Shown one piece after another: positions 1 through 5,578 of a DNA stretch of 8,664 nucleotides. Numbering within the stretch: position 1 is the stretch's first letter; each line of letters opens with the position of its first letter. This DNA comes from Planctomycetota bacterium. Lineage in GTDB: Bacteria; Planctomycetota; Phycisphaerae; FEN-1346. The stretch lies in contig JAPLMO010000043.1 in NCBI GenBank assembly GCA_026386995.1, positions 1-8,664 of the forward strand, given 5' to 3'. The translations under genes and the position numbers were made by a program. The notes beneath the pieces were generated by a model. It did not search any database. It saw only the letters and a program-made list of their open reading frames with translations, and was not told the DNA's origin.

Positions 1-216
1 CTCATCCGGGGCGACCGCCAGTTTCGCGCGTTGGACTTGCCGCTCGGCCTGCAACTCGGTCCCGAGCCTTGCGAGAACCGCCACCGTCTTCCGCAGCGCC
101 GACACCGTTCGCTTCAACCGGCGAACGTCTCGCGCAAGCGGCAGGCAGGTCGCTCGCACCTGCTTCTTGGCAAGCCGCACGATCTCGGACTTGAGCGTCT
201 GTTCCATCTTGCCCAT
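1..216 (-). CDS. Basic alpha-helical protein of unknown function, C-terminus outside window
   Basis: I do not recognise a named family. The frame starts MGKMEQTLKSEIVRLAKKQV and continues for 72 codons to the window edge without a stop. The start is well supported: AAGGAG (complement 223-228) lies 6 bases before the ATG at 214-216. A second in-frame ATG follows at residue 4. The visible part is almost entirely predicted helix, rich in Lys, Arg, Leu and Val with heptad-like spacing (around RRLKRTVSALRKTVAVLARL), so a coiled coil or a helical DNA-associated segment is likely. From memory, planctomycete genomes carry short proteins with this kind of N-terminus, some followed by a helix-turn-helix domain, but that part would lie outside the window. 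The reading frame and start are seen; the role is unknown. Confidence 0.62.
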   Translation of the reverse strand, partial: MGKMEQTLKSEIVRLAKKQVRATCLPLARDVRRLKRTVSALRKTVAVLARLGTELQAERQVQRAKLAVAPDE

Positions 217-676
217 GAGATTCTCCTTTGTGCCAGTGATGCCGTTGAAGGCTGGCCCATCGTATCAAGACGCCGCGGTCGCGCCAAGACAACCCGTCGG
301 ACTTTGCTGAAGATGCATGGCGCCGGGAAGAAGAGGACAGAGCACGGAGTCAGTTACTCGCGTCCTTCCTGGTGCGCCGTACCGCGCCACGCGAACGCCA
401 AGTCCGACGGAAACTTTGCTTCTCACCCTTTCGCACAGCCTAACGAAAGGCGAAGTAGTGCGTCAGTCTCGGTGGCCGATGTGGCACGGCTGGCTTGCCC
501 AGCCGTGGGGAGCGTCGCGAATCTTCGCCACGGCTGGACAAGCCAGCCGTGCCACATCCCCTATAACTGACGCAGTACAAGGCGAACGCAATTTCGGTGG
601 ACCAGTACACGGGGGGCGTACGACGTACGTCGCGCGCCCGAGGGCGAACCTGCCACGCGGGGTCCGCGGAGGGCTG
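217..676. other. Non-coding gap holding a REPIN/MITE-like palindrome
   Basis: This gap separates two minus-strand genes. Open frames across it (31-570 and 317-958 on the plus strand) lack a ribosome site, run antisense into flanking genes and have Arg/Pro-rich out-of-frame composition, so I do not call them. The only clear structure is the palindromic element at 459-574. I see no convincing promoter or terminator. Confidence 0.6.
478..558. repeat. REPIN-like element: two inverted GC-rich hairpins
   Basis: Arms 478-508 and 528-558 are reverse complements with a single mismatch (498/538) around a 19-base centre. Each arm is itself a perfect hairpin: CACGGCTGG (485-493), loop CTTGC, CCAGCCGTG (499-507); and CACGGCTGG (529-537), loop ACAAG, CCAGCCGTG (543-551). 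Two hairpins in inverted orientation are the layout of REPINs, which are non-autonomous elements moved by RAYT (Y1) transposases. A further 9-bp inverted repeat, TGCGTCAGT (459-467) and ACTGACGCA (566-574), lies just outside, so the mobile unit may be about 116 bp. No RAYT gene is in the window. No clear target-site duplication is seen. Confidence 0.75.
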
Positions 677-1225
677 TTACTTGCCCGCCGGGGCTGCGCC
701 CTTGGCGAACGCCCTTGCCGCGCGGGCCTTCAGGAACTTGTTCAGATCGTAGCGGTACACGTCTTCCATGACCACCAGCCGCCAGCGGTCGACCTCAACG
801 CCCTTATCGAACAAGATCACCGTCGGGATGTAGACGATGTCGTACCGCTTTTTGATCTCGGGAGATGGCACGTCGAAATAGCGCGTCATGGCCATGAACC
901 GCGCGACCTTGATGCGGCCCCAGTACTCTCTTGCCAGGTCATCCATGACCGGGTCTAGCGGCGCGCAGGCGGGTCAGCCAGCCTTGTAAAAGTTGACCAG
1001 AACCGGCTGCTGGGACTGGAGGACCACACTGTTGAACTGTCCCGGGCCGACCTCCACGACCCGGCTCACGCCGTCGTTCGTGACGCAGCCTGCGGCCAGG
1101 ATGGGTACAAGCGCGCAGCCGATGAGCCAGAGCGTGGCGGACCGTGGAACGCGTGTTGCGGTGGCAGGCGCACACTCGCGCGCGGCCGGCCGCTGCGGCG
1201 GCACCGGCACGAAGAGGTCGCTCAT
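677..1225 (-). CDS. Thioredoxin-fold lipoprotein with UxxC motif, candidate selenoprotein (in-frame TGA)
   Basis: Read through one TGA, this frame gives a 182-residue protein. Residues 32-46 form a hydrophobic segment ending in a lipobox-like LAAG before Cys47, so it is probably a signal-peptidase-II lipoprotein. The mature part is a thioredoxin fold: strand PVLVNFYKAG (74-83), then U84-P-A-C87, a helix, and strand IVYIPTVILFDKG with the cis-proline at P134. The TGA falls exactly on the first position of the CxxC redox motif, and similarity continues in the same frame on both sides. This is the hallmark of selenocysteine, and a fitting hairpin follows. A typical role would be thiol-disulfide or peroxide chemistry outside the cytoplasmic membrane. 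The true stop is TAA at 677-679. The start is uncertain: ATG at 1225 or 1246, neither with a good ribosome site. Alternatives are a TGC-to-TGA mutation or a sequencing error. Confidence 0.75.
934..953 (-). promoter_or_regulatory. Candidate bacterial SECIS hairpin
   Basis: On the mRNA, GGUCA (946-950), loop UGGA (942-945) and UGACC (937-941) form a perfect 5-bp stem. It is extended below one C/U mismatch by two C-G pairs (952-953 with 934-935). The apical loop begins 28 bases after the UGA and has G at its second position. Bacterial SECIS elements, as I recall the published model, need an upper stem of at least about 4 bp, a short loop with G in the first two positions, and a spacing of roughly 16-37 bases, so this fits. 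Short hairpins arise by chance in GC-rich DNA, so the support is moderate and depends on the UGA context. Confidence 0.5.
974..976 (-). other. In-frame TGA at redox position, predicted Sec codon
   Basis: The codon context is AAG GCT GGC TGA CCC GCC TGC, encoding K-A-G-U-P-A-C. A plain stop here would leave a signal peptide plus one strand with no active site. The second half (from the ATG at 946) would be a thioredoxin fragment with no signal peptide and no active site. Neither half would work alone. Confidence 0.7.
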
Positions 1226-1693
1226 GGCACGCCCACTTGCTCGCATTCCCAGGGGGCCCTCATCGCTGCTGCCGCCTCATGGCAAGACATGGCCTTCGCG
1301 CCAGAATCCGTCATCTGGTTGTCGCAAATAACGCAAAGGGACGGTACCCATTTTTGCCGTGCCCAAGGCGTGTCGGGCCTTTTCCCCTTGCCGCGCCGCG
1401 CGGCCTGCCAGGGCAAGGTAACGTGCCAAGGCAGGCGCGCCAATATTTTACCGGCGGCGAGGGGCGGAGCGACGGAAGTTTCAGAGCCTGCCCGCCTCTG
1501 GCGGGTTTCAATTTCCGCATGAATGCCGGTCCCCACCGGCGAGAAGCGTGCCCCCGACTCTGCCAAAATGGCGGGCGGATCTTCGACTTACGGTCGGGGC
1601 TCGAACCGCCCGCCGTTGCCGTTTCTCGCCCAATCCTTCCGCCGCGTCCTCCCCGTTCTCAGTGTTGAAAGTTGTTGCCTTTGTCTAGTTTTT

Positions 1694-1729
1694 CACTCTG
1701 CATTCTACACTCTGCATTCTGCACTTCAG
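1694..1729. repeat. 14-bp tandem repeat, about 2.5 copies
   Basis: CACTCTGCATTCTA (1694-1707) is followed directly by CACTCTGCATTCTG (1708-1721), then a degenerate third start, CACTTCAG (1722-1729). No gene overlaps it. The function is unknown; a slippage-type microsatellite is the simplest reading. Confidence 0.7.
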
Positions 1730-1789
1730 GGCCTCCCGACCCCCCCCAAAAAAAGGGGACACCTATGACGCCTGTGAAAGATTTCACGA

Positions 1790-1825
1790 ACGTAAGTGTT
1801 TTTGCAAAAGTGGCACTTACGTCAA
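1790..1825. repeat. 36-bp palindromic repeat, copy 1
   Basis: Perfect 9-bp arms ACGTAAGTG (1790-1798) and CACTTACGT (1814-1822) surround a 15-base centre containing TTTGCAAAA. It matches the copy at 2026-2061 in the same orientation at 32 of 36 positions. The two copies bracket about 200 bp of A-rich sequence, so they could be termini of a MITE-like element or paired protein-binding sites. Confidence 0.7.
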
Positions 1826-1851
1826 ATGGGACCCCTCAAAAACCGCTCCAG

Positions 1852-1912
1852 AAGGCTCAAAACACTATCAAGTTCCGATCAAAAACAGTAAAAAGCGATC
1901 AAAAAGGCTCAA
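1852..1912. repeat. Short direct repeats in A-rich segment
   Basis: AAGGCTCAA occurs at 1852-1860 and 1904-1912. CGATCAAAAA occurs at 1876-1885 and 1896-1905, 20 bases apart. They lie between the two 36-bp palindromic repeats. This looks like iterated internal sequence of a non-coding element rather than part of a gene. Confidence 0.5.
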
Positions 1913-2022
1913 GTTTCGTCTTACCCATCTTGACATTTTGACGCGCCACCCCCTCTGGCGCTAGCGCCAAGGCCGTTTTTGCCTTTTCGGACCCCCCAAA
2001 AGGGGGTGCGCCGCTCTAATAA

Positions 2023-2061
2023 TTGACGTAAGTGTTTCTGCAAAAATGCGACTTACGTCAA
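2023..2061. repeat. 36-bp palindromic repeat, copy 2, with longer arms
   Basis: Arms TTGACGTAAGT (2023-2033) and ACTTACGTCAA (2051-2061) are perfect 11-bp inverted repeats with a 17-base centre. It differs from copy 1 at four central positions and keeps the arms intact, so the arms appear constrained. A CTGCC/GGCAG hairpin (2062-2076) abuts it. Together they lie about 110 bases beyond the 3' end of the minus-strand lipoprotein gene. Confidence 0.7.
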
Positions 2062-2184
2062 CTGCCAAAACGGCAGGAACCAAAAAGCACCAACAACCCC
2101 GCGGCACATTTAGCCGGCAACTTCGCCCAGGCGAATCTTCGACTTGGTCGCCGCGCTCCGTCGGGAATCGACTCGGCTGCCGCG

Positions 2185-2811
2185 CTAGAAAGGTTTCTTG
2201 GACGACTTCTTGGGCTGGGGCGCGGCCGGGGACTTGGCGGCAGGCTTGGGGGGTTCCTTGGGCTTCTTGCCGACCAGGGTAAGGAGCCACTCGCCGTAGC
2301 GGTTCATCAGACCCTGGGCCACGACGATGTCCTCGGTGCACTTGATGACCTGGCTGCTGAGGACGTACACCCCGCCCGGCGTGCCCGGCATGGGCTCCAT
2401 GGTGGCCTGGAAATCCAGGTGAATGTGCTCTTTGTCGCTGAGCGAACGCACGGCGGCCTGGCCGGCGGTGGCGCACCAGAGGTGGTCGCGGCTGTTGGTG
2501 CGGACCCAGCGGTAGGCGGGCACGTTGTCTTCCTTCACCCATCCGTAGCGGGTCCGCTCGGGCAACTCCAGGAACACCAGTTCGAAGTCGGGGTCGGCCT
2601 CGCCGACGGGTGCGGCGGTGCGGCGGAAAAGCATGATCTGCACCTTCTCGCCGCGCGCCAACTGGAAGATGGCCAGGTCGTAGTTGACGGTCTCGTCCGG
2701 CCCGCCCGTGACGTATCGGATAGAGGCCGTCGGCGCCCCGCCGCAACCGGCCGCCGCCACGAGTGCAATAGCCGCCCCGAGCGTCAGTAACCGCCGCCCT
2801 CGCCCGCTCAT
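2185..2811 (-). CDS. Hypothetical lipoprotein with Lys/Pro-rich C-terminal tail
   Basis: I do not recognise the family. The 208-residue product begins MSGRGRRLLTLGAAIALVAA and has a clean lipoprotein signal with Cys23 after AAAG, so it should be lipid-anchored outside the cytoplasmic membrane. The mature domain (about 30-180) is mixed strand and helix with many aromatic residues, with no catalytic motif that I can name. The last 27 or so residues are a Lys/Pro/Ala-rich disordered tail. I chose the ATG at 2809-2811, not the one at 2815-2817: AAGGA stands 6 bases before the former but touches the latter. A promoter lies just upstream, the gene is divergent from the zinc-ribbon PH gene, and the stop is TAG. 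Coding is confident; function is unknown. Confidence 0.82.
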   Translation of the reverse strand: MSGRGRRLLTLGAAIALVAAAGCGGAPTASIRYVTGGPDETVNYDLAIFQLARGEKVQIMLFRRTAAPVGEADPDFELVFLELPERTRYGWVKEDNVPAYRWVRTNSRDHLWCATAGQAAVRSLSDKEHIHLDFQATMEPMPGTPGGVYVLSSQVIKCTEDIVVAQGLMNRYGEWLLTLVGKKPKEPPKPAAKSPAAPQPKKSSKKPF

Positions 2812-2841
2812 ACGCATTCCTTTCGCGCGCTGAATCGCCCT

Positions 2842-2869
2842 ATAATCGCCGGTTCGCGGGCGAGGTCAA
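2842..2869 (-). promoter_or_regulatory. Sigma-70-like promoter of the lipoprotein gene
   Basis: On the minus strand TTGACC (2864-2869) and GATTAT (2842-2847) are separated by 16 bases. The -10 end lies about 30 bases before the chosen ATG at 2811, giving a short leader that includes AAGGA. TTGACC matches the -35 consensus at five positions and GATTAT the -10 at four. The spacing is normal and the placement between divergent genes is sensible, but no experiment supports it. Confidence 0.5.
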
Positions 2870-2980
2870 GAGCAATTCCGGGGCAACGCCGAGAAAGCGT
2901 TGACGCTGCCCTGCCCGGCCACTACGATGCCGCAGAAGATCGTACGCCGCTGGGGCAGGTCGTTTACGATTCGGTTGCCG

Positions 2981-3005
2981 GCCGCCCGTCTTGACGGGCG
3001 CGATT
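2981..3005. repeat. CUUG-capped hairpin, copy 1, upstream of PH gene
   Basis: CGCCCGTC (2983-2990) and GACGGGCG (2993-3000) pair perfectly, leaving a CTTG tetraloop-like cap. It lies 18 bases before the ATG at 3019, in the likely 5' leader. The 25-base unit recurs at 3936-3960 with compensatory changes. No T-run follows it here, so it does not look like a terminator. Confidence 0.65.
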
Positions 3006-3018
3006 CGGGGTCTGAGAG

Positions 3019-3903
3019 ATGGCCGATCCTCAAGGCGACACGCTGCTGGTGCGGTGCAAGTGCGGCAACCCGATGCGGGTGTCGCGCCAGTTCGTCGGCC
3101 GCGAGATGACCTGCTACGCCTGCGGAAAGACGTTCGTCGTCGGTGGCGTCCGGCCGCAGCCCCAGGATGGCATCGCGAGCGACAAAGCGATGGTTCCCTC
3201 GCCGCTGTTGCAGGAATCGCCGCCCCCTGCGCAAGGTACGCAGCAGCCGGTGGTGTACGTCGTCCAGCCGCCCGCCTCGGCTTCGTCGCCGCAGACGGTG
3301 ATCTTTACGCCGCACATGACGGGATCGCACAACGTGACCGTCGCGTCGCCGATCCCGCGGCCGGAAGAGATGGTCTGGGAAGGCCGCGCATCGCTCGCCT
3401 ATTTTCTGCCGGGGATGGCGTGGTCCGGCATGTGGGCGGTGGTCTGGCTGACGCTGGCGGTCGGCGCGTCGGAACTCACGGCATGGTTGGCGGAGCGTGC
3501 CAGGCCGGTCGTTCCGGATCTGGGAGAGGCGTTACCGGCCCAGTACGTGGCGGCGTTCCTTGTGCTATGCGCGGGCGTAGCGGTATGGGGCCTGGTGAAA
3601 CGCATCCTGACCTATCTGAACACGTACTACATTTTCACCAACCAGCGGTTGCGTGTGCGGCAGGGGCTCGTGGCCCGCGAGATGGTGCAGATGGAACTCT
3701 TCCGCATCAAGGATTTCAGCCTCGTCGAGACGCTCTGGGGCCGCATCACGGGCTACGCCCACGTGCGTGTCCTCTCGACCGACAGACTCGCAAACGATAT
3801 TCTGCTGATGGGCCTGCCGGGCGGCATGGAGACCATGGACAAGATTCGCGTGGCGGCCCAACTGGCCCGCGCCCAGACGGGTGCTACGATGATTCACGAG
3901 TAG
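3019..3903 (+). CDS. Zinc-ribbon membrane protein with bacterial PH (bPH2/YdbS-like) domain
   Basis: The 294-residue protein has three parts. Residues 11-40 are a zinc ribbon with Cys13, Cys15, Cys32 and Cys35 (CKCG...CYACG), the short finger type frequent in planctomycete membrane proteins. Residues 45-115 are a Pro/Ser/Gln-rich linker. The rest is a membrane and PH module: hydrophobic segments at about 128-150 and 175-196, then YYIFTNQRLRVRQGLVARE and the strand-rich stretch to about 285, typical of the DUF304/bPH2 family. Such proteins sit in the cytoplasmic membrane with the PH domain inside; their ligands are mostly unknown. The ATG at 3019 has only a weak upstream GAG. The stop is TAG. 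The gene is 93 bases upstream of the GH4 gene, on the same strand, with no obvious functional link to it. Confidence 0.85.
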   Translation: MADPQGDTLLVRCKCGNPMRVSRQFVGREMTCYACGKTFVVGGVRPQPQDGIASDKAMVPSPLLQESPPPAQGTQQPVVYVVQPPASASSPQTVIFTPHMTGSHNVTVASPIPRPEEMVWEGRASLAYFLPGMAWSGMWAVVWLTLAVGASELTAWLAERARPVVPDLGEALPAQYVAAFLVLCAGVAVWGLVKRILTYLNTYYIFTNQRLRVRQGLVAREMVQMELFRIKDFSLVETLWGRITGYAHVRVLSTDRLANDILLMGLPGGMETMDKIRVAAQLARAQTGATMIHE

Positions 3904-3935
3904 CCGGCGCGTACGGGCGCGCCGTTTCCTGGTCA

Positions 3936-3960
3936 GCCGCCCATCTTGATGGGCGCGTTT
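3936..3960. repeat. CUUG-capped hairpin, copy 2, upstream of GH4 gene
   Basis: CGCCCATC (3938-3945) and GATGGGCG (3948-3955) pair perfectly with the same CTTG cap. Compared with copy 1 (2981-3005), 22 of 25 bases agree, and two of the three changes (G to A, C to T) are at paired positions and keep the pair. A short TTTT follows (3958-3961), so this copy could also end transcription of the PH gene. Confidence 0.65.
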
Positions 3961-3996
3961 TCGAAACGTTCGCAAAATGAGATAAGGGGTTTGCAC

Positions 3997-5430
3997 ATGC
4001 CGAAGAAGATCGCGATGATCGGGGCCGGGAGCGTCGTATTCACCAAGACGCTCTTGTCGGACATGATGGCCACGCCGTGCCTTCAGGATTCTGAGTGGGT
4101 CCTCATGGACCTCTCCGAGCCGAAACTCCGGCGGATGGAGGCCTTCGCCAAGCGGATGCTGAAGGAGAACCGCCTGCCCGGCAAGGTCCGGGCCACGCTC
4201 GACCGCCGCGAGGCCATTGATGGGGCCGACTTCGTCGTCGTCATTATCCAGGTGGGCGGCTTCGACGCCTACGCCGTCGACTACGAAGTGCCCCTCGCGT
4301 ACGGTGTGGACCAGTGCATCGGCGACTCGCTCGGGCCGGGCGGCGTGTTCCGGGGCCTCCGCACGGTGCCGGTCCTGGTGGACATCGCCAAGGACATGAC
4401 CGAGGCGGCCAAGCCCGGCGCGATCATGCTCCAGTACGCCAACCCGATGGCGGGCAACTGCCTGGCCCTCGGCAAGGCCACGAGCGTCCCATTCGTCGGC
4501 CTCTGCCACGGCGTCCAGACGACGCTCGACCTCATCGCCGGCTACGTGGGCGTGGCGAAGGAAGAGATCGTGTACACCTGCGGCGGCATCAACCACATGG
4601 ACTGGTTCCTCACGCTCCAGCATAAGGGGCGGGACCTGTATCCGATCCTGCGCGAGGTCTTCGAGAAGCCAGAGTACTATAAGAACGAGAAGGTGCGCGG
4701 CGAGGTGTTCCGGCACTTCGGGTACTTCATGACCGAATCGACGGGCCACCTGTCGGAGTACCTGCCGTGGTTCCGCAAGAACAAGAAGGCCCTGGACCTT
4801 TACTGCGACGAGCCGTCGTTCGGCGGCGAAAGCGGCGCGTACTACAAGTACGCGAAGGCCCTGGCCGCAAAGTACGCCAAGCACGACCCGCTGGAGTTCG
4901 AGGACCCGAAGATCGCGTCGCGGAGCGTCGAGTACTGCTCATACATCCTGGAGGCGGTCGTCACCAACAAACCGTTCCGCCTCATGGGGAACGTCCCGAA
5001 CCGCGGGTACATCACGAACCTGCCGGAAGGCTGCTGCGTGGAGGTGCCGACGTTCGCCGATTCCACCGGCCTGCACCCGATGCGCATCGGGGCACTGCCC
5101 TCGCAACTTGCGGCGTGCTGCATGACGAACGTGAACGTCCAGATTCTGTCGGCCGAGGCGGGCCTTGAGGGCGACCCCGAGAAAGTCATGCAGGCGGTGG
5201 CGATGGACCCGCTGACGGCGGCCGTCCTGACGCTGAAGGAAATCCGCGATATGTGCTCCGAGATGCTCGAGAAAGAGCGCCCGTGGCTGCCGCAGTTCAA
5301 GGGCAAGAAGATTACCCCGAAGCCGACCATCCAGATTCCGAAAAACTGTAAGCCCGTCTCGGTGCCGCTGGACCCGGCGCTGGCGATCAACAAGCGGTTC
5401 GGGGACCTGATTTCGCGCAAAACGGACTAA
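3997..5430 (+). CDS. Family GH4 NAD/metal-dependent alpha-glycosidase (alpha-galactosidase/alpha-glucosidase)
   Basis: Glycoside hydrolase family 4 enzymes cleave alpha-glycosides in the cytoplasm by an unusual redox-elimination mechanism that needs NAD+ and a divalent metal such as Mn2+. The 477-residue length matches MelA/AglA-type members. The sequence shows the N-terminal dinucleotide fold GAGSVVF (9-15), the GDSLGPGGVFRGLRT block (109-123), ANPMAGNC with Asn149, GLCHG with Cys170 and GGINHMDWF with His200. Cys170 and His200 are the expected metal ligands. I chose the ATG at 3997 because AAGGGG (3984-3989) lies 7 bases ahead and the Rossmann strand begins at once; an in-frame ATG at 3946 would add 17 unrelated residues. 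No sugar transporter or phosphotransferase gene is visible, so the substrate cannot be fixed; alpha-galactoside is the default for this subgroup. The stop is TAA. Confidence 0.93.
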   Translation: MPKKIAMIGAGSVVFTKTLLSDMMATPCLQDSEWVLMDLSEPKLRRMEAFAKRMLKENRLPGKVRATLDRREAIDGADFVVVIIQVGGFDAYAVDYEVPLAYGVDQCIGDSLGPGGVFRGLRTVPVLVDIAKDMTEAAKPGAIMLQYANPMAGNCLALGKATSVPFVGLCHGVQTTLDLIAGYVGVAKEEIVYTCGGINHMDWFLTLQHKGRDLYPILREVFEKPEYYKNEKVRGEVFRHFGYFMTESTGHLSEYLPWFRKNKKALDLYCDEPSFGGESGAYYKYAKALAAKYAKHDPLEFEDPKIASRSVEYCSYILEAVVTNKPFRLMGNVPNRGYITNLPEGCCVEVPTFADSTGLHPMRIGALPSQLAACCMTNVNVQILSAEAGLEGDPEKVMQAVAMDPLTAAVLTLKEIRDMCSEMLEKERPWLPQFKGKKITPKPTIQIPKNCKPVSVPLDPALAINKRFGDLISRKTD

Positions 5431-5481
5431 CGGGTAGGGTACGCCTGTAGCAGGCCCTCACCCACTTGATTCGGGTAGGGT
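5431..5481 (+). repeat. Direct repeat CGGGTAGGGT, two copies 41 bp apart
   Basis: CGGGTAGGGT occurs at 5431-5440, directly after the GH4 stop, and again at 5472-5481. Between them is a small hairpin GCCTG-TAG-CAGGC (5443-5455). The repeat marks the boundary between the high-GC GH4 gene and the lower-GC ATPase module; whether it relates to insertion is unknown. Confidence 0.6.
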
Positions 5482-5483
5482 TT
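5456..5483 (+). terminator. Weak candidate terminator after GH4 gene
   Basis: CCTCACCC (5456-5463) can pair with GGGTAGGG (5473-5480) with one C/A mismatch and one T-G wobble around a 9-base loop, followed by only TTT. It is in the right place to end GH4 transcription, but the stem is imperfect and the T-run short. Confidence 0.28.
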
Positions 5484-5522
5484 CGGCTAACCTATTCGCA
5501 CTGTTTGTGCGCGGCCAAGTCG

Positions 5523-5572
5523 TATGATCTGCGGGCATGTCATTGCTCGCCTGACGAATCTGCCGGAAGGAG
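5523..5572 (+). promoter_or_regulatory. Candidate -10 box and strong ribosome site of the ATPase-PIN operon
   Basis: TATGAT (5523-5528) matches the -10 consensus at five of six positions, but I find no -35 at normal spacing, so the promoter is tentative. AAGGAG (5567-5572), 6 bases before the ATG at 5579, is a clear ribosome-binding site and fixes the start of the ATPase. Confidence 0.4.
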
Positions 5573-5578
5573 TCAATA

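Larger units (their letters stand above)
1247..2184. other. Gene-poor region rich in palindromes and short repeats
   Basis: I find no credible coding sequence here. Candidate frames (1144-1668, 1222-1566, 1672-1941) have poor composition and no family resemblance. The region instead carries many secondary-structure elements. CCCGCC/GGCGGG pairs at 1491-1505 and is followed by TTT. GCCGGT/ACCGGC pairs at 1525-1540. A 9-bp inverted repeat GGCGGGCGG (1570-1578) / CCGCCCGCC (1606-1614) spans 27 bases. The palindrome TGGCGCTAGCGCCA lies at 1956-1969. ACCCCC/GGGGGT pairs at 1991-2007. CTGCC/GGCAG pairs at 2062-2076. From about 1750 to 2060 the DNA becomes distinctly A-rich. Confidence 0.55.

Noticed and set aside
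677..946. Reading the thioredoxin gene as two separate genes or a simple pseudogene
   Set aside because: Neither half has a complete active site, the frame and similarity are intact on both sides, and the only defect is TGA exactly at the redox Cys. A mutation or read error remains possible but is less likely than Sec.
31..958. Plus-strand open frames 31-570 and 317-958
   Set aside because: They run antisense over the start of the 1-216 gene and over the thioredoxin gene and cross the REPIN. No ribosome site and low-complexity composition.
1570..1614. tRNA-like T-arm (GGTTCGAGCC on the minus strand) inside an inverted repeat
   Set aside because: The T-stem does not pair when the loop is aligned, and no acceptor, D or anticodon stems fit.
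1765..1941. Possible 58-residue peptide starting at the ATG at 1765 with an AGGGGA-like upstream sequence
   Set aside because: It runs straight through the palindromic repeat at 1790-1825, whose conservation is at the DNA level, and has no recognisable features.
3962..3973. LacI-type operator-like sequence CGAAACGTTCGC before the GH4 gene
   Set aside because: It shares the AAACGTT core with LacI-family operators, but the outer half-site is shifted and not symmetric, and no LacI-family gene is nearby. Too weak to call.
3565..4884. 439-codon open frame on the minus strand opposite the PH and GH4 genes
   Set aside because: It lies antisense to two well-supported genes. Its His/Arg/Val-rich composition is what the complement of GC-rich codons gives, and it has no family resemblance.
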